A stretch of DNA of 64,000 bases from Mobilitalea sibirica (GCF_015999265.1 NZ_JAEAGR010000017.1:1-64000), one strand, 5' to 3'; numbered from the stretch's first letter, positions 52,363-62,228 are shown. A program made the numbers and translations. The notes: a model not told the origin generated them from the sequence alone.

Positions 52363-52442
52363 AAGCAACTCACCTATTATAAGAAAACATCCGGTAAAAG
52401 GATTATCATAGCGGATATTCTCATACAATAAGGGAGCTGCTT
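52363..52442. repeat. Long imperfect hairpin between marR and the AraC-GGDEF gene
   Basis: Thirty-one-base arms pair at about 24 positions (AAGCAACTCACCTATTATAA with its partner ending GGGAGCTGCTT). It stands downstream of the AraC-GGDEF gene and may terminate it. Nothing else is seen in 52236-52489. Confidence 0.55.
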
Positions 52443-52489
52443 AAGAATAGATTAATTCTAAGGGTAGTCTTATATTATTTTAGTTAAAA

Positions 52490-53311
52490 TCATGCTATAT
52501 AATAGCATTCATTATTATCCCTGGCACCTTCTATGGCCTGATAAAGATTCGCATAGAGATTACTGTATCTTATATTACTTCCTACAATTCGCGTACATCC
52601 AATCCTCATTCCAATTGGTATTTCTGTATTGCTGTAAAGAATTGGCTGACCGTTTTCCTTAAGTATTCTCTTAGCCAGGACTTCCACTTTCTTGGGATCC
52701 TGCAGATCGGTTACCAGTGCAAACTCATCGCCGCCAATACGGAATAAGATGCAGTTGTCATCCGATAAGGTATCAATTCTCCGCAGGCATTCTAGAATCG
52801 CTTTGTCACCGGCTTCATGGCCGTAGGTGTCATTGATTGGCTTTAAACAAATCATATCAAAACATAATACATAACTGTTGGTTCTGCTTTTTAATAAATC
52901 ATACAACTCAGATAAATCCACATTTTTTTTACTCATAATTTCGCCTCCGTCATATTCGAATAAAATTCGTGGGAAAATTCCGGAGAATTTCCACTGTTTC
53001 TTGAAGGCAGAAGGGGTCGTACCCCATACTTTTGAAAAGGCTCTTGTAAATACTTCGGGAGAATTATATTGATACTTCATCGCAATCTCGGTTACGGACA
53101 GATCTGTATTTAGCAAATCATGAGCAGCATGGGTTATCCTTCGTTTTGAAATATATTCCTTTAATCCATGATGTAATGCATAACGAAATAGTTTTTTCAA
53201 GCCTGATAAAGAAGAATAGCAGGAAGCTGCTATATCATCTAATGTAAAATCATTACACAAGTTGTCCTCAATATAATTAATTGCATCCGTTAGTATATAG
53301 AAGTTTTTCAA
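52490..53311 (-). CDS. AraC-type DNA-binding domain fused to a GGDEF domain
   Basis: A 273-residue protein. Residues about 10-105 form an AraC/XylS double helix-turn-helix (FTLDDIAASCYSSLSGLKKL, then SVTEIAMKYQYNSPEVFTRA, then WGTTPSAFKKQW). A GGDEF domain covers 130-270, with PINDTYGHEAGDKAI and an intact FRIGGDEFALV loop. An RxxD inhibitory site is not evident. It may make c-di-GMP while bound to DNA, or let c-di-GMP/GTP tune binding. Start: TTG 53311, six bases after AGGAAGGTGG; no ATG fits the domain edge. Confidence 0.88.
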   Translation of the reverse strand: MKNFYILTDAINYIEDNLCNDFTLDDIAASCYSSLSGLKKLFRYALHHGLKEYISKRRITHAAHDLLNTDLSVTEIAMKYQYNSPEVFTRAFSKVWGTTPSAFKKQWKFSGIFPRILFEYDGGEIMSKKNVDLSELYDLLKSRTNSYVLCFDMICLKPINDTYGHEAGDKAILECLRRIDTLSDDNCILFRIGGDEFALVTDLQDPKKVEVLAKRILKENGQPILYSNTEIPIGMRIGCTRIVGSNIRYSNLYANLYQAIEGARDNNECYYIA

Positions 53312-53454
53312 AAGTAACCACCTTCCTAAAGAATTACTATTACAATATAACGGTACCGTATAATGACATAATAACATATATTTCTAATTGTGACTTGATT
53401 TTTTGTATACAAAATATTGTTCTTGTATATCAATACTTCCGCTAGCATATTCTT

Positions 53455-54495
53455 TTAAATCACACCGGATTCAAGAATACTAAAGGTTTGATTATCACAG
53501 TCGATTTCAGCTAAAGCACCGAAGGGTAGACAGGTCATTGGCTCAATATGACCGAAGGTCATATTGTAGATAATAGGAAGATTTGTAAGTCCCAGTTCAT
53601 CAATGATTACTTTTTTGATACTAGCTTTATATTCATCATAATATTTTTCCTGATAGGGCTTTCCCCATATAACAGCCTTTGCATTTTGTAGAATACCTAG
53701 GGTTCCATAATTTCTTAGCCAATAGATGATGAGGCTGGGATCCGGCATATCCTCTGATGTTTCAAAGAATAAAATGGCATCTTTAAAATAATTATCGGAA
53801 GGCCATAGGGTGGTACCCTTCATCATTTCCAGAACTTCAATACAACCACCGATTAAGTGGCCCTGTACTTTTCCGGTTCCCTGTAAGAATTCATAGCCTT
53901 GATTCTTTAATAGCTTTTTTGCCTTATTCATATTTTCTTCAAGCCAGGGCATACGTTCACCGGTCCACATGGTGGCAGCAGGGATTTCCCCGATCGGACT
54001 TGGATCGCATAAGACTTTTTGAATCCATGTACTAGTATATTCATAGACCTGAATATTTTCAGCAAACTCAGCCAAAATAGAGGCACCATAGAAGCTGGAA
54101 AGCCCGGCCTTCAGGCAGATAAAATGTGTGATCGTGCTGTCGGAATATCCTAAGAACACTTTAGGGTTTTTGCGAATAATTTCAAAATCGATAAAGGGTA
54201 GCATACGAACGCTGTCATCTCCGCCAATACAGGAAAAGATACCTTTGATGGAAGGGTCAGCAAAAGCATCAAGTAAATCCTGTGCTCTTTTTTCAGGATG
54301 ACGATATAGATAGTCACTGCCTTTAAGAGTATTGGGCATTTCAACTATATGAAACCCATACAAATCCTGTAAGCGTTCTTTTCCTAATTGATAGCGCCAT
54401 AAAAGTTCCGGATCTCCCGCGCCTCCCCAGGAGAGACTTACGGTGGCTATCTTATCTCCGGGTTTTAAGTGCTGTGGTTTGATTAATTTTGTCAT
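53455..54495 (-). CDS. S66 family serine peptidase (LD-carboxypeptidase/MccF-like)
   Basis: A 346-residue peptidase. The nucleophile Ser lies in FLGYSDSTITHF, the Gly-rich loop in FSCIGGDDSVRMLP, and the His and Glu in ILFFETSED and MTFGHIEPMTCLPFG. The family includes LD-carboxypeptidases of peptidoglycan recycling and MccF, which gives immunity to microcin C. Sequence alone does not tell which. GGGGG precedes ATG 54495. Confidence 0.9.
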   Translation of the reverse strand: MTKLIKPQHLKPGDKIATVSLSWGGAGDPELLWRYQLGKERLQDLYGFHIVEMPNTLKGSDYLYRHPEKRAQDLLDAFADPSIKGIFSCIGGDDSVRMLPFIDFEIIRKNPKVFLGYSDSTITHFICLKAGLSSFYGASILAEFAENIQVYEYTSTWIQKVLCDPSPIGEIPAATMWTGERMPWLEENMNKAKKLLKNQGYEFLQGTGKVQGHLIGGCIEVLEMMKGTTLWPSDNYFKDAILFFETSEDMPDPSLIIYWLRNYGTLGILQNAKAVIWGKPYQEKYYDEYKASIKKVIIDELGLTNLPIIYNMTFGHIEPMTCLPFGALAEIDCDNQTFSILESGVI

Positions 54496-54718
54496 GCTAA
54501 AATTACCCCCTTCATACGAATTAAGCTTTTGATGATTATACTGTTAAGTTAAGAGTGCGTCAAGTGTATTTACCAAATTGTTCTATGTAGAAGATAAAGT
54601 TAAAAATATGAAAGATTTTAAAGGATTTCTGTAGAACGTACAGGTAACTACATAAATTAAGCTATTTAACTAAGAGTCAAATCCATGTATAATACAGAAT
54701 AAATGTTCGATTGACTTA

Positions 54719-54748
54719 TTGCAGTTACAAGGATGCCTGTGATATAAT
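54719..54748 (+). promoter_or_regulatory. Promoter of the sbcD-like operon
   Basis: TTGCAG (54719-54724), 18 bases, TATAAT (54743-54748), preceded by TGA (extended -10). It lies about 75 bases before the start codon. No gene is seen in 54496-54718. Confidence 0.7.
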
Positions 54749-54820
54749 AAGTAAAATATATACTTAAAAATTATTGTATATTACGCTGTTATAAATAATG
54801 AATTGTGTTAGGAGGTCTCT

Positions 54821-55882
54821 ATGAAGTTTATACATATAGCAGATGTGCATCTTGGCGCGACACCGGATTCTGACATGCCTTGGGGTGCTGATCGGGAAAA
54901 GGAACTCTGGGACAGCTTATATAATGTGATAGAGTTATGCAATCAGAATAAGGTTGACCTTCTACTTATTGCAGGAGATTTGTTTCATAAACAGCCGAGA
55001 TTGAGGGATCTTAAGGAGGTTAACTACCTGTTTAGCAAAATAGAAACCGCAGAGGTGGTTCTTATGGCCGGGAATCACGATTACATTGGACCCAGATCCT
55101 ATTATCCGGGTTTTTTGTGGGACGCGCGGGTTCATATGTTTATAAAGGAAGAGATTGATGTGATAGAACTACCGAAACTTAATACGGAGATTTATGGGCT
55201 TAGCTACCATAACAGGGACATCACAGAACCGCTTTATGACTCTTTAAAAGTCGGGAAACAAGACAAAGTTCAGATACTTTTAGCCCACGGTGGTGATGAA
55301 AAGAATATTCCGATGAACCGTAAGAAGCTATCCGTATCCGGATTTGATTATATTGCATTGGGTCATATCCATAAACCAGAGATTGTTGGTGAAAAGATGG
55401 CATATGCGGGATCCTTAGAACCCCTGGATAAAAATGAGACTGGGGAAAGAGGTTATATTCTGGGTGAAATCACATTAGATCCTATCAAAAAGACAATGAT
55501 CCGTTTTATCCCTGGTTCCCTACGACAATATAAGAGATTAGACCTTATGATAGATAAGAATACTACCAACGGTTCTTTGGTAGACAAGACCAAACTGTTG
55601 ATTCAAAAGCAGGGTAGTCAACATATATATCAATTTACGATTAGGGGCTTTCGGGAGGAAGATATCCACTTTGATAAACAGGCCTTATTATCCTTAGGGA
55701 ATGTACTGGAAGTTACGGATGAAACGGTACCGGATTATGATTTCGATCAACTCTATCAGGAAAACGAGGATAATATGATTGGCTTATTCATTCGAAGAAT
55801 TAGGGAAAATGTAGAGCAGGATGAAGTTGCGAAAAAGGCGTTATATTATGGGCTGGAAGCACTTCTTAATGCCAGGGAATAG
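54821..55882 (+). CDS. SbcD/YhaO-like DNA repair exonuclease
   Basis: A 353-residue calcineurin-like phosphoesterase. Nuclease motifs are ADVHLGATPDSD, IAGDLFHKQPRL, MAGNHDYIG, LAHGGDE and ALGHIHKPE. A C-terminal cap domain follows. With the next gene it should form an Mre11-Rad50-like complex of the YhaO-YhaN type. AGGAGGT precedes ATG 54821. The next gene begins 19 bases after the stop. Confidence 0.9.
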   Translation: MKFIHIADVHLGATPDSDMPWGADREKELWDSLYNVIELCNQNKVDLLLIAGDLFHKQPRLRDLKEVNYLFSKIETAEVVLMAGNHDYIGPRSYYPGFLWDARVHMFIKEEIDVIELPKLNTEIYGLSYHNRDITEPLYDSLKVGKQDKVQILLAHGGDEKNIPMNRKKLSVSGFDYIALGHIHKPEIVGEKMAYAGSLEPLDKNETGERGYILGEITLDPIKKTMIRFIPGSLRQYKRLDLMIDKNTTNGSLVDKTKLLIQKQGSQHIYQFTIRGFREEDIHFDKQALLSLGNVLEVTDETVPDYDFDQLYQENEDNMIGLFIRRIRENVEQDEVAKKALYYGLEALLNARE

Positions 55883-55901
55883 TGGATAAGGAAAGGGATT
55901 G

Positions 55902-58013
55902 GTGTATTTGCAATTAAAAAAGCTTAAACTTAGTCATTTTGGAAAGTTTCAGGGAAAAGAGATAGACCTAAAGCCCGGGATTAATTTAATCTATGGAGAT
56001 AATGAAGCCGGAAAATCTACGATACATGCATTTATTAAGGGAATGCTCTTTGGGATTGATCGTATGCGGGGTAGAGGGGCAGCTTCAAAGGAGGATACCT
56101 ATACCAGATATCTGCCCTGGGATTATCCCGGAGCTTATGCAGGCACTATGGACATCCAAATCGGAGAGAGAGAATACCGACTGCAACGGAGTTTTCATGC
56201 AAACGATAAATACTTCACTGTTCTGGATTTAACAACAGGTAGGGAGATAAAACTGAAGGAAGGACTGATTAGTGAGATAGTACCGGGCCTGACCGAAACA
56301 GCTTTTAAAAACACGGTTAGCATCGAGCAGCTAAAAGCGCAAACCGATGCTGGTTTGGCAGAAGAGGTTCGCAATTATATTGCTAATTTATCTATGGCAA
56401 AAGCGAAGGAAGTGAATGTTACACAAGCTATCAGCACCTTATCTGAGAAGAAGAAATCTTTGGAAAATGCGATTAGTAAGGATACGTCTTTCAAGAAGAG
56501 CATAGAAACAGAGATTGAAGAAGGACTTATGAAGGAAGAGAGGATGGATACTCTTACTCTACAGTTAAAAGAACTGTTGGGTAAGGAACAGGAACTAAAG
56601 AAGATAATTGACCAAGCGGATACTGAGAAGGATCGGGAGGAAAGAATGCGTATAGATCAGCTTCCTGCCATCTTGGAGAAGTACCATATCTATCAGGAAA
56701 TGACATTAAGTAGCTTACATTTGGATAAACAAATAAGCGAGTTAACGGAGGTAATCAACCTTTGGAAGAAGACGGGACAAGCCTCTCAAGAGCTACAGGA
56801 AGATATTCTGGAATCCGGTAGGCTTAAGGCTGCTATTCCTGAGTATGAGCTAAATCTAACGAGACTTTATAATGAGAGGAAAGCCGCTTTACAGGCAGCA
56901 GCTCTACGAAGCTATGGGATTGGCATTAGTCTGGCGTTCGTAATGATTTTATTATCCTTTTTGGCGGCAGAGACTGTGAGTAGCCGAATATTTATGTCAA
57001 TCGGTTCTGTCTGTACCGTAGGATTATTCGTCTCTCTGTTACATAAAAAGAGCAAGGAAAAAAGCAATCAAAAGGATAGTAATATCGAGTCTTTGTCCGT
57101 ACAGCTATCCCAGGCAAAAGATAGATTGAGTGAAATTTTATATAAAAACAAAGTAACCACACCGGAGGAGCTTACCCTAAAGCAGGCAGAAAATTTGCAA
57201 AATACGTTAGCCTTAACTCATAAAGAGGAACAGTTAAAGGAACTATACTACCGGAAAAATGAATTGGATGACAACAGAGATCTATTGCACGATGCCATTA
57301 TGAAGTATATCCAGTTTTTTATCAGGGAGGAAGAGCTTTCAAACGATGCCATAAGGAGACTGCAGGATGAAATACATCATAGAAAGCTGGAACAATCATC
57401 TAAACATTCAGAGGCCAGTAAACAATATGATGACTGTAAGCTTCAAATCGAAAAGTTAAAATGGGAACTGACAGCCTTAGAAGACAACGAAGCGAAGCTC
57501 TTAAAGAATAAGGCTGTTCTTAATACTCTGGAGCGAAAACAAAGAGAGAATAACACAGAGCTTTGTGCTGTTAAGCTGGCTCTTGCAACGATACAGGAGC
57601 TATCAACGGACATTCATGACAGCTTTGGAATACAGCTTAATAAAGCAGTTTCTGACATCATTGGTGATATAACGAATGAAAAATATACGGATCTTAAAAT
57701 AGACGAGAAGCTGGAAGTAAAAGCAGGCTGGAACGGAAATTATATTATATTAGATAGGCTTAGTGCCGGAACAATGGATCAGATTTACTTTGCCCTTCGA
57801 ATTGCAGTGGCAGATCTGTTGCTTGGAAAGAATGAGATGCCTCTTATACTGGATGACAGCTTTGCTCTTTATGATGACAACCGCGTAAAATACGCCTTAA
57901 TGCAGATTGCAGACCGAAAACAGATATTACTATTCAGCTGCCATAACAGGGAGAAAGTACTATTGGAGGAATTAAAGCTTCCATATCATTATGTTGATTT
58001 GTCCTGCCGATAA
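55902..58013 (+). CDS. SbcC/YhaN-like AAA ATPase with internal membrane segments
   Basis: A 703-residue ABC-type ATPase. Walker A is GDNEAGKSTIHAF at about 35, the signature LSAGTMDQIYFALRIAV is near the end, then Walker B LILDDSFALYDD. Two coiled-coil stretches (about 180-330 and 400-540) flank two hydrophobic segments at about 343-390 (LAFVMILLSFLAAETV, IFMSIGSVCTVGLFVSLL). These replace the zinc hook, suggesting membrane tethering. I start at GTG 55902; TTG 55899 or TTG 55908 are alternatives. AGGAAAGGGA lies upstream. Confidence 0.88.
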   Translation: MYLQLKKLKLSHFGKFQGKEIDLKPGINLIYGDNEAGKSTIHAFIKGMLFGIDRMRGRGAASKEDTYTRYLPWDYPGAYAGTMDIQIGEREYRLQRSFHANDKYFTVLDLTTGREIKLKEGLISEIVPGLTETAFKNTVSIEQLKAQTDAGLAEEVRNYIANLSMAKAKEVNVTQAISTLSEKKKSLENAISKDTSFKKSIETEIEEGLMKEERMDTLTLQLKELLGKEQELKKIIDQADTEKDREERMRIDQLPAILEKYHIYQEMTLSSLHLDKQISELTEVINLWKKTGQASQELQEDILESGRLKAAIPEYELNLTRLYNERKAALQAAALRSYGIGISLAFVMILLSFLAAETVSSRIFMSIGSVCTVGLFVSLLHKKSKEKSNQKDSNIESLSVQLSQAKDRLSEILYKNKVTTPEELTLKQAENLQNTLALTHKEEQLKELYYRKNELDDNRDLLHDAIMKYIQFFIREEELSNDAIRRLQDEIHHRKLEQSSKHSEASKQYDDCKLQIEKLKWELTALEDNEAKLLKNKAVLNTLERKQRENNTELCAVKLALATIQELSTDIHDSFGIQLNKAVSDIIGDITNEKYTDLKIDEKLEVKAGWNGNYIILDRLSAGTMDQIYFALRIAVADLLLGKNEMPLILDDSFALYDDNRVKYALMQIADRKQILLFSCHNREKVLLEELKLPYHYVDLSCR

Positions 58014-58076
58014 AGATTATGAACAACTGAAAACTAAGGTTTTTTTACAGATATATAGATTAAGCGGAGGCTTCGT

Positions 58077-60569
58077 ATGCCAAAAAGTACACGTAATAAT
58101 CAAGGGAAAGCGAACAGTAAAAAAGCGGGCCCTCAAAAAGCAAAGCAAATGAAAACAAAACCCCAAAAAGCGAAACAAAAGAAACCAGTGCATAAAAAGA
58201 AGAAAAAATCGCCGGGACAAGTAATTAAGCTTACTCTTCAATTGGCACTACTTCTTTTTTTACTTGTTATTGCAGCAGGGATGTTTTACTTTTATAAAAC
58301 CTATGGTAAGACTTTGTTTCAAATTCAGGCAGAAGCAAAAGATGTGGTTTCAACCTCTACAAAGGATGACTTCCGATCCTCCCTGACTAGTTTGGTATAT
58401 GATACGGAAGGAGAGCTGATTGCCAGCTTAAAGGCAGATAAGGATGTATATTATATTGAGTATAAGGACATTCCAGCTAACGCCATCAATGCTATGGTAG
58501 TAACGGAAGATAAGAAGTTTATGGAGCATGATGGCATAGATTATCTGGCTAATATAAGGGCAGCAATCGCCCTCATAAAAAATAAGGGTGAGATAAAGCA
58601 AGGAGCCAGTACCATAACCCAGCAGCTTGCCAGAAACATATTCCTTACCCATGAAGTTACCTATGAACGTAAAATAGAGGAGATTTTCATAGCCCAGGAG
58701 TTGGAAAAGAAGTATTCTAAGCAGGAGATTCTAGAGTTTTATTTTAATAATATCTATTTTGCCAACGGACACTATGGTATACAGGCCGCTGCCTATGGAT
58801 ACTTTGGAAAAAGCGTTACCCGGCTTAGTCTATCGCAGACCGCATTTCTGTGTGCCATTCCAAACAGTCCAAACCGTTATAATCCCATTACAAATATGGA
58901 AAACACTCTGGAGCGTAGAGATAGAATACTGAATCAAATGCTTGAGGATGATAAGATAAATCTACTGGAATACCGTAAAGCCATAAATGAAGACATTGAG
59001 TTACAGCCCTCCAAAAAGAATAAGGAAAATTATGTGGAAACCTATGTTAGCTATAGTGCCATAAGAGCACTCATGGAGAATCAGGGCTTTGAATTCAGGG
59101 TAAGTTTTTCATCAGAGAAAGAAAAAGAGGTTTATGAGGATGAATATAACAAACTATACTATAGTTTGCAAAAGGAACTATATCGTAACGGGTATCGCAT
59201 CTATACCTCAATCGACCTAAAAAAGCAAAAACTACTGCAAGCATCGCTAGATCAAACCCTTCAGGATTTTACTGAAATGAATGGGGAAGGGGTATTTGAA
59301 CTTCAAGGAGCTGCGGTAAGTATTGACAACGATACCGGAAGGGTAATAGCAATCGTCGGTGGCCGTAGTCAGGAGTTTCCGGGATATACGTTAAATAGAG
59401 CGTATCAAAGTTATCGACAGCCGGGGAGTTCCATTAAACCTTTGATTGTCTATACACCGGCACTTGAAAGAGATTACACACCGGACAGTGTGGTGAGGGA
59501 TGAGCGGTTTGAGGGTGGACCACGAAATTCCGGGGGAAGTTATGCCGGTGAGATGAAGCTATCGAGGGCAATTGAGCTATCTAAGAACACGATTGCATGG
59601 AGGTTATTTGAAGAGTTGACACCAGAAGTCGGATTATCCTATCTCTTAGATATGAATTTTGCAAAAATAGATAAAAATGATTATTATCCTGCAGCCTCCT
59701 TAGGGGGGTTTACCGTAGGTGTAAGTCCCTTAGAGATGGCTTCCGCTTATGCAGCCATAGAAAATGACGGCTATTATAGACATCCTACCTGTATTGTGAA
59801 AATCATGGATTCAGAGGGCAATGAAATCGTAGGAGAGAAAATCCCTACCAAACAGGTTTATGAAACTAACGCAGCAAGGATTATGACCGAAGCACTTATT
59901 GGAGTAATAAAGAACGGAACCGGTAAGGGCCTTGGTCTTACCCATACTATCAGCGCCGGTAAGACGGGAACCACGGATGATAAAAAGGACGGTTGGTTCG
60001 TCGGATACACCCCCTATTACACCACCAGTGTCTGGGTTGGATATGATATTCCTAAAACTTTAGAGGACTTAAAAGGGTCCTCCTATCCTGGTACCATCTG
60101 GCGAAGTTATATGGAGCAGATACATAATTCGTCTATGACCGATACATTTGAAACATATGATTGGAGAGCAGTTATAAAAGAGGAGCAAGAGAAAGAAGAC
60201 GAACAAGCTGAGCGTGAACAGGAGCGAGAAGTAACGAATGAAATGGAACAAGAGATCGAGCAAGAGGCGGAACGAGAAATAGGGCAAGAGGATGAGCAAG
60301 GGGTGGAAAGAGAAATAGGGCAAGAGGATGAACAAGGGGCGAAACAAGAGATCGAGCAAGAGGTGGAACAGGAAATAGAGCAAGAGGATGGGCAAGGAGT
60401 GGAACAGGAAATAGGACATGAAGCTGAACAAGAACAAGAAACAGAGAACGAAATAAGGCAAGAGGAAACGGCTGGTAGTGACATATCAGACACTTCCGAT
60501 ACAGAGGATATGGAAGAGGAATTATTGATGCAGGAGATTGAGCTACAAGAAGAAAGTGAAACAGATTAA
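58077..60569 (+). CDS. Class A penicillin-binding protein with acidic repeat tail
   Basis: An 830-residue bifunctional PBP. A basic cytosolic tail (1-48) precedes a membrane helix (50-75). The glycosyltransferase domain follows (VVTEDKKFMEHDGIDYL, GASTITQQLARN), then the transpeptidase domain with SXXK PGSSIKPL, SXN LSKNTIAW and KTG SAGKTGTTDDKK. From about residue 700 the tail is almost only Glu, Gln, Asp, Gly and Arg in imperfect 10-12-residue repeats (EREIGQEDEQGV). The frame continues with acidic codons beyond the TAA. GGAGG precedes ATG 58077. Confidence 0.93.
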   Translation: MPKSTRNNQGKANSKKAGPQKAKQMKTKPQKAKQKKPVHKKKKKSPGQVIKLTLQLALLLFLLVIAAGMFYFYKTYGKTLFQIQAEAKDVVSTSTKDDFRSSLTSLVYDTEGELIASLKADKDVYYIEYKDIPANAINAMVVTEDKKFMEHDGIDYLANIRAAIALIKNKGEIKQGASTITQQLARNIFLTHEVTYERKIEEIFIAQELEKKYSKQEILEFYFNNIYFANGHYGIQAAAYGYFGKSVTRLSLSQTAFLCAIPNSPNRYNPITNMENTLERRDRILNQMLEDDKINLLEYRKAINEDIELQPSKKNKENYVETYVSYSAIRALMENQGFEFRVSFSSEKEKEVYEDEYNKLYYSLQKELYRNGYRIYTSIDLKKQKLLQASLDQTLQDFTEMNGEGVFELQGAAVSIDNDTGRVIAIVGGRSQEFPGYTLNRAYQSYRQPGSSIKPLIVYTPALERDYTPDSVVRDERFEGGPRNSGGSYAGEMKLSRAIELSKNTIAWRLFEELTPEVGLSYLLDMNFAKIDKNDYYPAASLGGFTVGVSPLEMASAYAAIENDGYYRHPTCIVKIMDSEGNEIVGEKIPTKQVYETNAARIMTEALIGVIKNGTGKGLGLTHTISAGKTGTTDDKKDGWFVGYTPYYTTSVWVGYDIPKTLEDLKGSSYPGTIWRSYMEQIHNSSMTDTFETYDWRAVIKEEQEKEDEQAEREQEREVTNEMEQEIEQEAEREIGQEDEQGVEREIGQEDEQGAKQEIEQEVEQEIEQEDGQGVEQEIGHEAEQEQETENEIRQEETAGSDISDTSDTEDMEEELLMQEIELQEESETD
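60193..60470 (+). repeat. Tandem repeats encoding the acidic PBP tail
   Basis: Imperfect 30-36 base units, for example GAAATAGGGCAAGAGGATGA, recur about seven times in frame. Copies differ by substitutions, so they are likely to expand and contract. Confidence 0.75.
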
Positions 60570-60852
60570 GAAGCAGAAATAGATAGTCAAAGCGAAGAAG
60601 AGATATGTGATGAAAAGTATATTAAAAAAGTTTAAATCAAGGGTTATAAGTCAAAGAGGATATTACTTTAAATACAGCAGAAAGAGAATGTCCATCAATT
60701 GCAAATCGAATAAGAAAAGAAGTGTTTATAAGGATAGGTTAGCTCTGGATGATAACTGGAAGTCAGAAGATAAAAGAAACAATGGTTTGACTTTTCAATG
60801 TGTGCTGATAAATTCATTGTATAAGAATAAAAATACATAATAGTAATTAAAA

Positions 60853-60886
60853 CAGCTGTCTTACGAATAATATCGAAAGACAGCTG
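60853..60886. terminator. Bidirectional terminator between PBP and prs
   Basis: CAGCTGTCTT (60853-60862) pairs perfectly with AAGACAGCTG (60877-60886). T/A-rich flanks lie on both sides of the convergent genes. Confidence 0.75.
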
Positions 60887-60902
60887 CCTTATATTATAAA
60901 AA

Positions 60903-62090
60903 TTATTGCATATTATGTGTTCCTTGTCCATATTTATCTAAGATATTATGAATGCGGGCGATCGGATTAAGAAGACCGCTGATACTGTTATCATGATTCA
61001 TGGTATCGATGATTAATGCAATATATTTACTCATATCTACATTGATATAATATGGTTTGGTTAAGAGTTCAGGTGTCTGATAGATAAGATTTGTCGTAAG
61101 AACACGGTATAACAAGCCGTTTTCATATGCTTCATCAAATTTTTCAAAACCATTTGTAAATAAACCAAAGGTTGACGCAACAAAGATGCGATTTGCTTTT
61201 CTTCTCTTTAATTCGGTAGCCACATCAAGGATGCTTTCACCGGAGGAAATCATATCATCTATAATTAAGATATCTTTACCCTCAACATCGGTACCTAAAA
61301 ACTCATGAGCTACAATCGGATTGCGTCCATTGACAATCTTGGTATAATCTCTTCTTTTATAGAACATGCCCATGTCAAGGCCCATAACATTGGCATAATA
61401 AACTGCTCTTGACATACCACCCTCATCCGGGCTAATAATCATCATATGATCTGCATCCAGCTTAATATCCGGTACATGATTAAGCAATGCTTTGATAAAC
61501 TGATAGGTTGGTGCCACTGTCTCAAGACTTCTTAGAGGGATTGCATTTTGAACTCTCGGATCATGTGCATCAAAGGTAATGATACTGTCTACACCCATAT
61601 GAGTTAATTCCTGTAATGCTAAAGCGCAGTCAAGGGATTCCCTGGAGGTACGTCTGTGCTGCCTGCCTTCATAAAGATAGGGCATGATGACGGTAATTCT
61701 TCTTGCTTTACCACCAACTGCCGCTATAATTCGTTTTAAATCCTGATAATGATCGTCCGGTGACATATGGTTCGTATGTCCGCAAACGGTATAAGACAAA
61801 CTATAATTTGTTACATCAACAAGCAGATACAAATCGGATCCACGGACGGATTCCTTAATCATTCCCTTTGCTTCGCCGGTTCCAAACCTCGGACAGCAGG
61901 CGTTTAGTAAATAGGAGTCTCTTTGATAACCGGTGAATGCGATTGTGGCTTTGTGCTCGCTTTCTCTCTCATTACGCCATTCTACAAGATACTCATTTAC
62001 TTTCTTTCCCAGGTCGCTGCTGCTTTCTAAAGCGATGATGCCCAAGGGTCCCACAGGAATGGTTTCTACGATCTTTTCATGCTTTGACAT
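60903..62090 (-). CDS. prs: Ribose-phosphate pyrophosphokinase
   Basis: A 395-residue PRPP synthetase, longer than the usual 315. FDAHDPRVQNAIP holds the catalytic region, and the PRPP loop is DILIIDDMISSGESI. ISPDEGGMSRAVYYA and an IVAHEFLGTDVEG segment complete the fold. The N-terminal part (CCPRFGTGEAKGMIKESVRG) departs from the standard FSDGE motif, so it belongs to a distinct clade found in some Clostridia. GGAGG precedes ATG 62090. Confidence 0.9.
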   Translation of the reverse strand: MSKHEKIVETIPVGPLGIIALESSSDLGKKVNEYLVEWRNERESEHKATIAFTGYQRDSYLLNACCPRFGTGEAKGMIKESVRGSDLYLLVDVTNYSLSYTVCGHTNHMSPDDHYQDLKRIIAAVGGKARRITVIMPYLYEGRQHRRTSRESLDCALALQELTHMGVDSIITFDAHDPRVQNAIPLRSLETVAPTYQFIKALLNHVPDIKLDADHMMIISPDEGGMSRAVYYANVMGLDMGMFYKRRDYTKIVNGRNPIVAHEFLGTDVEGKDILIIDDMISSGESILDVATELKRRKANRIFVASTFGLFTNGFEKFDEAYENGLLYRVLTTNLIYQTPELLTKPYYINVDMSKYIALIIDTMNHDNSISGLLNPIARIHNILDKYGQGTHNMQ

Positions 62091-62228
62091 TACATTTTCC
62101 CTCCATATAATTAGTAATTCGTATCAAAATCCACTAAAGTTATACCATTATAAAAACAGTAAGTCAAGTGGATTTCGTATGTATCTGTAAGTATCTTGCA
62201 TAGGAATAGGATATCCTATTGCTTTATT

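Noticed and set aside
60607-60840. 77-codon open frame after the PBP gene
   Set aside because: Composition is Lys/Arg/Ser/Asn-rich without a domain, the ribosome site is weak, and it overlaps the frame that continues the PBP tail.
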